A stretch of DNA of 64,000 nt from Euonymus europaeus (taxonomy: Eukaryota > Streptophyta > Magnoliopsida > Celastrales > Celastraceae): assembly GCA_963580455.1 (NCBI GenBank), contig OY756963.1:21285555-21349554 (forward strand), read 5' to 3'. Position numbers and translations under genes: made by a program. Below are positions 1 through 14,106 of this stretch, piece by piece; the first letter of the stretch is position 1, and the number at the start of each line of letters is the position of its first letter. The notes under the pieces were generated by a model. That model ran no database searches, was not told where the DNA came from, and saw only the letters and a list, made by a program, of their open reading frames with translations.

Positions 1-1112
1 AGCCAAAGCCCATTTCATTGTTCTTCCAATCTTTTAGAATTTATATATACATATATATTTTTTTAATAAATTATGAGGTGAATTTTCTTAATTTTTTAAG
101 GGAGTAGACATCGAACCTTGCATCTCGTTCAAGTGTTGATGGGAAAAACGTATACCGTAGCAAGCTTCTTAAATTTCTGTGTATCAATTTCAGAAAACTC
201 TTGGTCCAACTAATTCAAAAATGTGCACCTGGACTACGATAAAAATCTGGTGGTAGAGAAGGGGACAATTCAGGTTCTCCATGCTCGTCGATATCTATTT
301 GTTTTATGGAGACTTGTCATCCAAAGAACATAGCGGTCAGCAATTTGTACTTTCTGCGCTAAAAATAAAACAGTAACAACAAAACAGTCATTCAGCACAT
401 TCTACTTCACTTTCTATCTTAATCCTCCAAAGCCTCCATAGAAGAGACTGAACACAGAAAAGTGTAAAGCTGGGAGTCAATTAACAATAACATCTTAAAG
501 GCAAATAAACACGGTTTGATCATCCATGCCAACAAAAGGATCCAATTAACACTATTGGCTTCCTAATTCTATCCCACAGAAGGATCCTATACACATTTCT
601 CCCTCCAAGTCTCCAACTTCATGCTACAAATATCGAAATTCCAATTCTAAGCTCCAAAAAAATTGCGAGCCTTAGCAGCACTTCTTGCAATTCAAAAAGC
701 AGCATGGCTACCAATGGGTTGAACTCTCCAGCGCCAAAGTCCTATTTGAAGCAGAAGCAGACGCTGGATATGCAAAACAAGGCAGTTGCTGATGCACCAT
801 ACAAGGAGTTGGTAAATGGTCACAAACAGTAAAATTATTTGGATATTTGTTAACTTTTTCAAAAAAAAAAGAAAAGAAAAAGAAAAGCAATCTTTGAGTT
901 TATAAGATGGCAATAGGATAACCACACAATGTTTCTTAGCTAAAAAGTTCTTAGGTAAGAACCACAGAGAAATCAAAGGCCCAAGCTGCTAGCACCATAT
1001 TATAATAGTGTCCATGGACAAGCCTTTTCCATTTTACAATTCCAGAGCAAAGCCTCAGTCCACATAAAAGTCCCTACTCAAATGGTGGAGGCACACTAAA
1101 CTCGTAAGAGTG
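1..1112. other. 3' flank of the DDL gene, no gene recognised
   Basis: AT-rich sequence downstream (minus sense) of the ligase stop codon. It should contain that gene's 3' UTR, but no coding frame, RNA gene or repeat with clear boundaries is visible. The open frames here are short and low-complexity. Confidence 0.5.
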
Positions 1113-4100
1113 TCACATGAATCTCTCTGATCCCAAGTCAAGCAATTTACGGAAAAACTGTCGAGGATATATTGGAGGCTTTTCTGCCAATGCCTGAGAA
1201 ATACAGAAACATCCAAGTTAGTAGCAAGCTCATTGAAAGTAGCCTTACAAAAAAAAAAAAAAAAAAAAAAAAGCTCATTGAAAGTAATGTTCAAGGGGAT
1301 TTTTTTTTGGCGTACTAGGGATTGAAATGAGTCAGTTTTGTAGGGATTTTCTTTTCCCTAGACGGTTCTTGATAAATGAACTTGGATCTAATTTTTTTAT
1401 TTTCTTTTCCAACCGCTTGTGTTAGCAGGATTCAATATCAAAGACAAGAAGCCAGGGGAATTCAATTCAAAAGTCCAAGCCAAAAACATCCAGAGAATGC
1501 TTTCCATATGGATTTTGGCTCAGAATTCTTAAAGATACCTGATGAATTAAAACAGTGGAAGGAGTCATCCCCGGAACAGTATTGACCTCAATAACCAATA
1601 CCTACAACACAATGGAGTGGCTAAGGAGGTTAGCCATTAAATTAAAGGCATAAACAAACACTTCAATAATGAAATCAAGTTTATGGAAGGAAGAAATCTT
1701 TCACCCCCAAGATGTTATATGGAGGAATTTTTCTTTGGGGAGAGGAAGATGATGAGATTATAATAAATAAAAGAACTTTCTCCCATATCTGATTCAGCAG
1801 AAGACAAACAAGGCATATTCAATTAACATACCTCTCCACTGTCAACATTAATAAATGCATCGATGCGTGAAAATCCTTCCAATTGCAGTGTGTTCGCAAT
1901 CAGTTCAATACATTTTTTACTTTTCTCCAGCGTTTCGCTCCTGATTCAAGAAGTTTGATTAATAGAACTACAGATCCAACAAGAAAGAACAATGTAAACT
2001 TTTAACTCAGATATACAGTGAGTTGTTCAGGATTGACCACATGATACAGTCTCTGCAGGGAATACCAGACCACGAAGCTAAAAGCCTTGATGGACATATC
2101 ATGCAGCTGAGATTTTCAAACCCTAGGGTCAGCACAAGTTATTGGGTTTTAAACTTGATTCACAATACAATGGATTGATTCATTTGATCTCAAAAACCAT
2201 GACTAGTGAGAACCCATTATATTATAAACTCTTCAGGCCTGCAAAACACATTAATTTTTTCTCAATGTAGGACTCTTTGTGTGGGCGTTTTCTCCAACAG
2301 TAACAAGTTCAGGCTAAGAATAGCTTGTCCAAATTTCCTTTTGTTTTTAATCCACATTCAGTAAAAATGTAGGATGGACACATCAATTTATTAGTTAATA
2401 CCTAACATCTAACACAAACAAAGCAGCACTGATGCCTAGCATTTGCAGATATACCATCATAAAGTTGCCATATCACCATCAGATGCACATAGTATGCAAA
2501 TAATAAGATACGAAAAAACTAGATAATATTAGGAGCATTCATTTTTTGAGAGTAAAAGTTTTCTCAACCAACCTAATAATTGACACAGGAGGAGGAGTCA
2601 GATTGATGCCAGTACCACCTGCAAGGAAATGACTGCATTATTTTCTCGAGGTATGCAAACAGAAAATATGAAACAAAGCATTGCTGTGCAAGTTCACAAG
2701 CTTTCAGTCACAAATAGGAAGAAATTATACAGATTAAATTAAATATATGGGTGTTGTAAAAGCAACCAAAGGCATACCTTGAAACTTCTCTTCAAGTGAT
2801 AAAATATCACCAGTTTCCTTGACGGTAACACTAGGACACAAAGAACGCATTGATCCCAGCTTTCCTACAACACCAACAGTCACTTCCACCCAGTGACTAT
2901 GTCCTTTCCACATAAGATGATATGCATTTTCATTTTTGGATTTGGATGAAACAACGATCTCATCAGTCTCAATAAAAGGTTCAAAGATCAGGAGCTCTGG
3001 AGGAGGGTTTGGCATTTCGATCATTCCGTGTGCCTATAAATATGTTTCCAAATAAAGATGCAAGTGTTACAAAATAAACTGAAGACATTTTCTGACCACG
3101 GCATGATTAGGGAGAAGACAAAAAATGCAAACAAAATTTAACATTTTATGCCAATGGAAATGATTAAATACACTAACAATTTGCAATTACTTCTATAGAT
3201 CTCCTCTGTAGAGAAGAAAACATACAAAATAATTAGCAGAAAACTTTCTAAATGGATAGTTACCGGTGCACTCGAGGCAGGGCTGTGTTGTTTTATTTTT
3301 TGTTGGAGGATTGGGGTGGATGGGTTTGTTTCCATGAGTCCAATCAATTATTCAATCAGTAGTTACAAGAAATATTTGGGAACTTAATGCTGGGAAAACT
3401 TGATTTTTCAATCCAAAAACTTAAAAAAGCAAGCTTCAAAAACTCACTAACAGACTCATGCGCAAACCTCCAACATCAACAGGGTTGTTGGCATTGGCAA
3501 CATCCATGTCAAAACACCTACTATAGTATCTCATTCGCTTAAGTGGCATTGACAAACGACCATGGCACAAAGGTTAATCTGTTATGAACGTAAACATGAT
3601 TCTTTTTTTGTTTTTTGCAATACATAATTCTTCTTAGAGTACACATGTAGAAAACAATAACGTAACATTGAGTACATATTGAGGCTTCTATACCTTTGAC
3701 AGACTATTTGGAGGAATCCGTAGAAGGCGCTCCTCCAATGCTTTTACATACACCGCAAGGTCTTCTTGACAGCTGCATGAACATAAACAAGCATTACATC
3801 CGTAAAATCAACACAGAATATGATATTATTAGTTCATTATCCTATTTTACTTCAAGAAATTTAACAGGGAAATTTTTTTGAAAGCAAATGAAAGAAATAA
3901 GCCAACCATAATCTTGCAACCCCAGTTGAGCATCCGTCTCTTGCTGGTTTGACACATAATGTTTCACATTGGAGCTTTGATGTCAATTCAGGCCAAATCT
4001 TGAACGTTGGCATATTCAGTAAATCCTCTTTTCTCTGCACATCCTTATTTATGGTGAGAACTCCCATGTTTGCAAGCTGTTCAACTTCAAAGATTAAGAT

Positions 4101-7100
4101 GCTAATTTTCCAGAAAAATATTACAAAATACATAAAAGGTCAATGCAACTCCAAGTGTCACTAAGATAGTAAGAAATACAAATCAAGTTTGCATACATGA
4201 TTAAGAGCCGTAGATGTTGCGACTTTGTCCATACAAGTTTTTGAAGCCACGGCACCAGGACCTTAAAATGAAAGAAGAAAACATAACTTAGCCAATTATA
4301 ACAGGAATAAAACACTATTGCCAAGAGTCAATTAGTAGAAACTAGAAACCAGTATAAGGAACTCCAGCAGCCACCAACAAAGACTGAAGTGTACCATCTT
4401 CACCAATGCCTCCATGTACTGCAGGGAACAAAAGATAAGCCATGTAAAAGATATAGAAGGAGAGATTAAGATGAAAAAATTAGAATTATGCTTTAACCCG
4501 GGTTTTGCATGCAAGCTCACAACAACTGCTAGGAAAATCTTGTTCAATATATTTTAACAAAATTCCTTATGCCTACTGTCTAGGTAACATGGCCATAAAC
4601 GCAAGAAGGGAAGTATGAACACGGAAAAAAGTAATAGAAGGTCCATTAGTGCTGATTAAAAGCCAAAATGCCAAATAAATTCGTCCCTAACAATACTACA
4701 GTAAACCTGCTATAGCCCACTCTAAGACCATGCATGAAAATATTATGTGACCTGAAGCATCAACAATACAAATCATATCTTCAGTTCAGAGAACCTGCAA
4801 TGAAAACCGTTGCCTGAACTTCCTTGGCAAGCTTGATCCACTCTTCCACAGAAAATCTAACAGGTAATTCATCAGCTATATCAAACCCTGCAAACCAACC
4901 GTGCTTTTTCAAACCTTCCATTAAATCATCCATCACTTGGTTCCGCAGAAGAGATGTCAATGCAGCCCGATTCGGTTCAATTGCTTCTTTGCAAGCTTTA
5001 AGAACTTCTTCTGTGGTGTGCCTCAGCACAAGAGAGTAACTGAATTTAAAAAGAAAAGGAGACCAATATTAAGTCATGAAAAAACATAGAAGGCAAACAA
5101 AATAACAATGAACTGATATATTATCAGAAATTTACTTCCTTGATGAAGAAGCGAGCAGAGGGGAAAATGAAAAACCCAAAGATGAAAGATGATATGTGCC
5201 TTTACACCTCCGACTATGCACAAAATTAAGCTAAAAATGTGGAAATTAAAATATATACTTACGGCAATGTCCAAACAACTCTGGAGCTCACATCAGAACC
5301 CTCTACACCAGATAAATTGTCATTCAACGGTGCAAGCAAGCAAGGAGTTACTTCAAGCTGACAGAAGAAAAAGAGCAATGTCAGACTAAATCAAGCAAAT
5401 AATAGAGTTAATCTTAAAAGTCTAAGATTCCTCAAAGAAATAACGATAAGTCCATACAATGAAGAGCTGCAAAGCATCCTAAATATAGTCTGCAAACAGG
5501 GAAGCAAAAGGCTATCAAGGGAAAGGAATATATGATACAGTGACAGTGAACTGCAAAAGGAGAAATGAGCCAATGAAAGGACATCTACTTTCATTCTGTG
5601 ACCCGAATTGTTTCATACCAGTGGTAAGTGATGGCAAATCATAAATTTAAAGTTTTGAATACAGAATGGCAACATAAAATGAATGGCAGGAAATCTTGCT
5701 GAAACAAATCCAAGAACCTAGCAAAAATAAAAGTATACAGTAAGAAGATAACTTGTTGTCACCTTTCATACATAAACACAAAAATAAATGAAAAGCGGTC
5801 AACCATATTACTGCACATAACATCATCTATCACCTAAACGACCCTTCTAACTTCAAATCTGAAAGCACAAGTAACTCAATCACACCGGTATATAATGGAA
5901 CAGACACTTGCCAATATATAATGATCACCAAACACACGAAATACCATGTGTAACAAGTTTTGCGCCTTTTTGGAATACTCAAGTGGACTGTTTTAGGGAA
6001 CAGAAGACGCATTTCTCAACCATTTGATAAAGTTCATTCAATTATGATGCTGAGTTCATTCACTTACATCATCAAATGCTTGTAAGTTGAGCCAAACGTT
6101 TGTTCCGCTCATGAGGGATACTTGTCGTTCTGAACTGTCACCTCCAAATATCACAAAAACCTTACGAACATCTTCGCATCTGTTGACTTTTCCACTACAT
6201 TGCAAGGATTTTGATCTTCTAGGTAAGTGATCTGATACATGGCTATGTGAGGCAAGATTGGGAAACCTCAGGCAAGCACGATTAATAATGCTTCGCAAAA
6301 TATTTGAATGAGAGAAACCAACCTGAACATGAGAGGGGTATTTCTATTGTAAAGAAATAGAACAGTAAATCACAAGATTTAAAGTACTGAACACTGAAAG
6401 AACTTTGTGTTTTAATCAGCTAAAGAAATGTATGAAACATTTTCACAATAATTATCCATGACCATTGATATTAATGGACCACAGGTAAGCAGCTAAAATA
6501 TTTCAACTGTGTTTACGACTTTACGTTGAATGAACTGGCATAAAAAATCAGAGAGATGTAGTTTTTGGTCGACGCATATCTAAATGCATACTATAAAATA
6601 TAGATTGACAAAAAAAAACAAGAACACGCATCCATTACAAGAAATATGCTATGAAACATTACTACAGTCAACATTGCTAAAGATGCATTCACAGCATGGA
6701 TTATTGTCTGTGCTCGGATGCCACCTAGATTATACAAAATTTGATATTAGTTCGTCCCTCTGGTGACTAAAACATGGAGCAGCAAAAGAGAGTGAATTCC
6801 TCAAGAGGTGAGAGTAAAAGAAGTAGAATGCTTGCTTGTCACGCTCCTTCCTCGCTCCTACTTGTCTGCTTTCTCGCTTAAAAGAGTCTCTACTCTAGAG
6901 CTCCCATTTTCCCAATAATACATTAAAATAATAATAAAACAAAGAAGCTAAGTGAGTTTTATGCTTTCATCCATTCCCTTGTCGCACAGATTTTCTTCTT
7001 ACAGACTTTTTTTTCTTTTTTTCTTTTATCAATAAGGAGAAATGGTCAAATATAAATACTATGTTCTACACACAAGTCATTTTCCAAATTAAAATGGTCT

Positions 7101-10100
7101 AATGACGAATGGAAATCAGAATATTTTGACAGGAAAATTTCCAATCCCAGATACTGTCTAGACTTTTATCCTAATGGAAGAAACAGAAGTTATACAAGAT
7201 CCATGAATCAAAACAGATGAAATCTGCGACCTGCACAAAAGTGAGAGTAAAGATGTGGAAGGGAATGGAGGGATAACAGGGTCCAGAAATTTAGCCTTAC
7301 CACCAGAACATGGTTTGCCCTTTGTTAAAGATTTGTAAAACATCATCGACAAAGTACAAGAAGCGAATCCAAGGAAATATAAAAATTTCATAGGAAGATG
7401 CAAAATTTTAAAATCAAGCGAACATTTTTTGAAACTAGGTAGGTTTGATCGTTGCCAAGATCTATATATCACGGATTCACAATAGATGATGATTACTTAC
7501 ATAAGCTTAAACAGATTCCAAATACCTATATAACGGGCCTTGCCAAAAGTACTATTAGTGAGGTACCTTTGAAGCTTGCTGAAACAAAAAGCTGGTCTGC
7601 TCCATACCGCTAATCTAACAGGTGCAAGAAACAAAATTAATGTTGCATATATGTAAAAAAAATCAACATCGGTGAAGGTGAACTTTTCTTACCAGGTTAA
7701 TATCTGTAAATATTATTGTACCCGATCCAGTCCTTCCAAATTTGTAGTCAGAAGAAGGGGGTACATGTGCTGTTGAAGGCAGAAACCATCCATCAATCCT
7801 AGCAAAATCTCGGAGGCCAATCTGTTGAAATAAAAGAGACGCTCCTTCACGAATATTACTGATCACATCAACTGGATAACGGGGTGGAGTGTGATAAGCA
7901 ACCTGTAAAGTAGATGAACTTTCATAACAGAACTGAGTGAAGGCATGATAGTGAATTAATTTACATGGCATACAATAAATTCAACCTCAAAATACACAAT
8001 GACAATGCCATAAAAATGATTGGAAGTGCTGGGAGCACCTGCTGCGTTGGAAGATACTTCCTTCGGTAATTGAATATTGCATCCTTTTCCCGCACATCAA
8101 CAGTGCCATGAAACTGAAGCTCGACCTGATACAAAATTCTGATTAATCTAAAACGCCGATACATAGTTATAAAAAGTACTGACAAGATGAACCTGACAAT
8201 TATTTGCCTTTAAAAAAATCACTCAGATATGATTCCTTTTTCCCCCTTTTTTGGCTGAGAAATATGATCCAAGTTTACCTTTAAGTTGACAATGAAAAAA
8301 TTCCTCTATCACACTTCACATGTGATTTAAATATCTTTGAAATGTCAAAATTAACTACATCTCTGAAACAAGCCAAGTTATTAAGCACTTTGGAAGGAGA
8401 ACTTGAACCAAGGTAAGGGACTCAATCAAATTGAAAATCAATTGGAACCAGGACTATGCATGGTACTAAAATGAATTCTCAATACCTCAGTTGGCAGCAG
8501 AACAATTGGGTGGGTATTGAAACCATACCCCACATCAAGGACAATGGCTGTAAATTCACTCCCTCCTTCAAGAAATATTTCAACAATGACTCTATCGTCA
8601 ATTCCCTACCAAACATGAAAGGAAGAAACAATTCATACGATTACTTATGACAAAGGAAAAGTTTTTTCATCCAGTTGGTTATACAGTATTACAGTATATT
8701 TGAGGGGCCTATTCCTAGCAGTTTTGCCTCAAATGTATCACTTACATCATGTCAGATATTTCCTTCCATATTTAGGTCTGGACTAACATTTTCTCTGAAG
8801 CATATAAGGAAATATCAAAGGGAAAATTTTCTGTGTACTAGTTTAACTCATTGATAAAGAAGATACCATCTAAAGATTCTGAACCTAACTTCGGAGGGAT
8901 TTCGGTTACAAACAACATATCAAAACATGAGCAACCATGAAATGCAGGGACACCCAAGTTACCTCCGCAATAATTTTATTTGCTTTCTCCAGAGAATCAG
9001 CTATGCCATATGCAACTGTAACACCAATACTTGATCCTGCTCTTGTCGGCTTTACCTACAATGGCACAAGAAAATGGTCTAAGATCTTTAAGGCAAAAAC
9101 TGTTATTTCATTGTATGTTTCAAAGTTCTAAAACTAACAGCAGGAAGTTTGTCTTACCACAACTTTCCCTAAGTTAGGGTCCAAACAGTTTTTGGCAAAC
9201 CACTCTACTAACTCAGATGTATCTGCTTCAGCACCCTATATGTCATTCATTTGTCAGTATAACCAATCAATACCAAACAATTTAAATTTTCCAGCATTAA
9301 AAATGTTGAAGCTCAATGTGAACAAGATACTCGTAATTATTGTATCGAATGAAGTATGCCACTACTGAGGGCAATAGAGTCAATAAACTTAAAGTGAGAA
9401 GCTTCACAAATCTGGGATTATAAAAGTCACAGCTAAGAACACAACAAGGTAGCCATTTAGCCAACCAGAAAATATTTCTTAAAAAAAAGCACTTTTCAAT
9501 AGTACAGAGAGAGAAAAAGAAAGAGGGAATGTCCTAAAAAATAACGTAATAATTTGGTTATAAACATTCAAATTAAGAATAAGTGAGAACACACAAATTT
9601 TCAATAAATCACTTAGTTGAAAAATACCTGAAGTAGGAAATTAGGAACGGTCTCAAATCCATGTTTTCCGAGCTCCAAGGAAGCATTGTACTAAAAAAAG
9701 ATTTAAAGAAACTAACAGTTAGCATCATCTAGTCAGAGAACTATGCAATTCTGACACAAGCAATTTCGCATACTAAAAGATGCATGCAAGGGTTTCTATG
9801 GTAAAGAGTGATTATAGTCAATAATGTTGTCTTTACCTTGTCAAATGCTTGGCGACACTCGTGCGATCCTGTGCCAACAAATGGGACATTATACTTTTCC
9901 AGAAGTTCCTGGACACCCATCACATGCAAATATCATCTAAGAGTGTCAATTTATATTTTCAAAGACAGCATATGTGCATGCATGTATGAGTGTAAATACA
10001 CAATAAAAGGGGGTTAGGTGCATCATGCCTGGATCCCACCATCTTCCCCAAATCGACCATGTATGACAGGGAAGACTATGTCCACAGTGGCTGCTAGATG

Positions 10101-12160
10101 CTCTGCAAATTCAGACAAAGTCGAAAAACCTTGGGCAAGGCTGAAAACACAGAGAATTGATGGTCTTAAGTCTAAACGAAAGCACTTTCCATTAATAAAA
10201 ACAGATTATACAACAGAACTTAGAATCTACCTCACCTTTCAAGCTTAAAATCAAAATCTGCAGGGGTGTTTGAGTATACCTGCAAATTGTCAGTAACAAG
10301 AAAAATATATGGTAAGAGCACGTTTTGTATAAATAGATTACCAGCCATCTAGTTGTTGGAAAAATGGTGGTCAACCACTATTTGACCAATAATTAATTAC
10401 AACTAATTAAGTATTAGTTAAATGTAATTTAGTGGGTTCTAATCTTCAATATGAAGATTAGATATTGGAGTTGAAAGGTGTCCAAAACCATTTTTTTGGT
10501 TGAATGAAAATTGACTCCAAAGTGGTCATGTTAGACACGATATGTGCAAAATTAAGAGAAATGTGAGAATTCCACATTAAAGAATTGTGATGTATGTGAT
10601 GGGTTTATAAATCCAAGTGTTGGATGTAAGACTTGGGTCCAAAGGCACCCAAGCTTTTGTGATGGGCTTGCGTGTCCGTAGCCCATTTGGACTTATCATT
10701 TTGCACCGGCCCACTACCTAGGTTCATTGTATGTGGACATGAGGACAATTCAAATTCAAAAATGTCCGTTACAATTTTTTAAATTCACTTTATTGCTGGA
10801 ATTTATTTGGCATCCCTAGTTTTAGGGTCGGTTTTAATGCTAGGCTCTAATATAAATAGGAGCATAGTGTAAGAAGAGAATACACTACGAAAAATTCATT
10901 TTTCCTCTCTTCTTCTTCCTAGCCAAATTCCTTTCTGAGAGTGCTTTCAATTTTTGGTTCGAACGAGCCTGCTGGTATACATGTGTCACCTACCGGTAGA
11001 AGGGAGTGTTGTATCTTGGGAGGTGTTTGCCTACTTCAGCATTGACACCGGTGGCTGGGGCATTTTCACCTTAAGGAGATTTGCGGTTCGCATACCTCAC
11101 TTCAATATTTTGGTTTCGTACCGATCAGAGTTTTCGGTAACATCTTTTGTTCTTTTCAATTCATGATATATGATGTATATTGTTGACTAGATTTTATCTA
11201 ATTATTGTTTTGTGCAATTTGTTTGTGTTTTTGATTAAAGCAATTGTATTAGCATGACATATGAATATTATTTCCTACACTAGTAAACATGGTTGCACAA
11301 CAAATTGAAATGCAATGCAAACACGACAGAGAATTAGTAAATGAAAAATATCTCTAAAAAAAAATACTTTCACAACTACATGATGATTTACTGCAATTGG
11401 TAAATTTATCATGAATTACATAATTAATTATAGGAATTCACAATCAATTAATGAATCAAAGCCCAACAAGGCCATAATTAAATAAGTTAAAGAGCATATC
11501 CGGGAGTTTTGAAATGTACTTGAGCTGGAGATATAGCATGAGCGTGGAGATCAGCGTCAATGTAATAGCAAAGAACGTCCAAATCCTCTCCCTGTTGCGA
11601 AATCGAATTGGAAAAAAATAAACCAAACATCCAGAGTCCATTCCAGAGAAAACGAAAAAGTTGAATTTAAGAGCAACTGTAAGAATGATCATCTAAGCCA
11701 AGTAAACAGAATCGAATGAACTAAAACCACACGAACAATTAAATCAAGGATATACGAAATTGTAACTCAAAACAAGTATTGTTGCACGTGTACATGCTTA
11801 TACCTCAATGTGATCGAGAACAGATCTGGCAGAGTTGAGAGAAATTCCACGCTCCGCCGAGGGGCCGCCGCAGATGAGACCGACTTTGAGGGGCCTACTG
11901 ATTCCAAGTCCCTTTTCTTCTTGCTCGAAACCTCGATCGTCCACCTCCACCGCCTCCGTGGCGGAAGCGCGTGGCAGTCCAGCTCCCAATTTCCACTCGG
12001 GCCTAATGACGCAGGAACTCCTCCTACTTTTCCTGATCTCCCAATTCGGCTTCCACAAATTAACTGAACCACCAAAGAACAATCGTTTCTGCGGAGTCAC
12101 CGCCGCCGCAAAGACATCGTTCACCAAAGAAATGTTCTCGATGTGAGGGAGAGAAGCCAT
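1113..12160 (-). CDS. DDL: D-alanine--D-alanine ligase, tandem two-copy plant form (24 exons)
   Basis: Exons joined by hand, all in phase: 12160-11804, 11591-11520, 10279-10236, 10140-10029, 9908-9837, 9690-9628, 9235-9158, 9055-8963, 8605-8486, 8125-8039, 7902-7693, 7614-7567, 6322-6068, 5357-5263, 5039-4795, 4418-4350, 4261-4197, 4076-3907, 3772-3694, 3033-2778, 2618-2573, 1940-1832, 1601-1539, 1193-1113. This gives 2889 nt and 962 residues, about twice a bacterial Ddl. Residues 1-90 are Ser/Arg-rich and basic, fitting a plastid transit peptide. Copy 1 (about 91-452) has GGPSAERGISLNS, HGRFGEDGG, KPTRAGSSIGV, RDFARIDGW and TDINLISGM. Copy 2 (about 505-962) has GGDSSERQVSLMSG, HGGIGEDGT, KPARDGCSTGV, FSRIDAF and EVNTVPGM. 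The family is an ATP-grasp ligase joining two D-alanines. In mosses it feeds plastid peptidoglycan synthesis; its role in flowering plants is unsettled. Intron 4 has a GC donor and intron 2 holds a solo LTR. No frame break was seen. Confidence 0.93.
10354..11279. mobile_element. Solo LTR of a copia-type retrotransposon in DDL intron 2
   Basis: The 926-bp segment starts TGTTGG and ends CCTACA, the TG...CA ends of an LTR. It is flanked by a perfect 5-bp direct repeat CTAGT at 10349-10353 and 11280-11284. A TATA motif (TATAAATAGG, 10851-10860) lies inside, as expected for a U3 promoter in plus orientation. There is no primer-binding site, gag-pol or second LTR, so this is the scar of LTR-LTR recombination. 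Copia rather than gypsy is inferred only from size and the TGTTGG end. Confidence 0.88.
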
Positions 12161-12873
12161 TGAATGGATTATCAGAGCTTGAGAGCAGATTCTGATGACA
12201 GGGAATCGAGTATTTGCCTTCAGTAGGTAAGAGTTGTAGCGAGTGATAGTGGTGATCCATTCTTAAGAAACTTTTGCTTTTGTTTATTGAGAAAGGCTTC
12301 GGGCGGCAGAGTAATACAACACAGCGACTTTGCGTCATCTTCTTTGGCTGTTGGCCTTGTCTTTTTGTATTGGCAGGTAATAAACTCCAATCAAATCCTC
12401 AACTGCTTCCTTTGTTTTTTAAGTCGTATTTTTAAAAAAGCAAACTAAAACGCGGTAACAAGCTTCTCTGCTCAACAGTTCTAGAACAAATGGAAACCTC
12501 GCATTTTCTTTCCTACACTTTCTAAGCAACCAAACAGGGACGACCCACGCTAGAAGGATACAACCACGACAGAAGGCAGCGAAGAAAGAGGAATCTAATG
12601 ACAGGTTTTGGAGGATTTAGCGTATATGTCAGCGGCATCTTCATACTTGCAGCCGAATAAGTCCCGGCACCTTCATGTCTGAGTCTGACCCGCCATTGTG
12701 CTTGTTTTTAAACTCTTTTGTGTAGGCCCATTCTGCAGGTGGCCCAGACCGTTTTTGGGCCTGGTTAGGTTTTCGGGGGTGGGGGCGGAAGACATTTTTA
12801 TATGATCATTTAGACTTGGCCCAAACCATTTCTTGGGCCTCGTTAGGTTTGGGGGGTTGAAGTTGTTTTTTTA

Positions 12874-13052
12874 CTCTAATAACAACTCCAATGATTAAAA
12901 CTTTCCTTCCTCAATTAAAATTAATATCGATCTCACCTGTATTAAACAAAATATCAGCAAAACACATCTTACAACACAATCATATCAACAAAAATATATA
13001 TATATATATTATCTCTTCCCTATTAAAATTGCACAATTATGAGTGCTCTTAT
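12874..13052 (-). repeat. Dispersed repeat, copy 1 (MITE-like)
   Basis: Read on the minus strand it begins TAAGAGCA and contains GTTGAT...GATTGTGTTGTAAGATGTG followed by GTGAGATC. The same ordered motifs recur near 17059-17425, 30170-30370 and 52425-52520. Ends are approximate; no target duplication was confirmed. Confidence 0.4.
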
Positions 13053-13914
13053 TGATGTTGCCTAGCAGCCTTATGATAATGGATTTATGAATATCAATAA
13101 TCACACGTTCCAGATAATGATATTAATACATAGCCATTTATTTTTCAACGTTAACAAACACACTATTGTCTACAATATTATTGAGATGGGTTTGATTCTG
13201 GTGGTTTCGTCCAAAATAAGTTGTCTGCACATAACCAAATATTGAGATGTTATCTATCTCAATCTTTGGAGTTCGGACACATGAAAACACACATAATTAA
13301 ATCTAGCTAGTAGCTAATTTGGTATATTACTTTTGTATGCAGGACAAATTAAATAATTTGGGCCAATAGTCTAGTTGAAGAATTTATCCGAGATCAAATC
13401 CTATGGAGTTGGAAAGTACTAACTTCAATTTTCACTGTGATTAATAACTTTATGGACATCCACGTAGTTTGGGCTCAACTTATAACGTTATCCAGTGAAT
13501 TTTTTTTGTACATATAAATATAATGACTCGAGTTTAGGCTCATGTTTAAGGGATAAGCTTGCCTAATAATTAATCAACATCTTCTTGCAGAATGATTTCA
13601 AACCTTGAAAGAAAAACGTGCTAGCGTTTTACTGGTATAGGTTATTTTAGGCGATCTCTTCGTATTTCAATCCAAGTCATGTTGAAAAGATTTCAAGCCG
13701 TGGCTTGCATGTAATTCTTATCTTCTTGCATTAGCCGCCAAAGTTGGTCGATATAAATAATTGATATTTGTAGGTTCGTTGTAAGTCAAGAGTTGACGCT
13801 ATGGAATATAGATAGCTAGGAACAAATAGCCGGACCGGTAGGTTGCTTGTGTGTCAATCATTTTATGGCTAGGGTGACCAATCTGGACAAATGTTTTGTC
13901 AATGAACATATGTA

Positions 13915-14106
13915 CATTAATGATTGATCGGCACCCAGAATGATCCAAGCATCTCTCTCATTCAAATTAATAGCAAATCTCACCCTTATTAGATACAAAA
14001 TTAAGTTATACATTAATGATTGATCGGCACCCAGAACGATCCAAGTATCTCTCTCATTCAAATTAATAGCAAATCTCACCCTTATTAGATACAAAATTAA
14101 GTTATA
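13915..14106. repeat. 96-bp perfect-period tandem duplication
   Basis: Unit 1 is 13915-14010 and unit 2 is 14011-14106, directly adjoining. They differ at only two positions, both C/T transitions. The unit starts CATTAATGATTGATCGG and ends AAAATTAAGTTATA. Near identity implies a recent local duplication. No function is apparent. Confidence 0.92.

Noticed and set aside
11810..12146. Two plus-strand frames of 85 and 103 codons opposite DDL exon 1
   Set aside because: They are the complement of a confirmed coding exon and have no features of their own.
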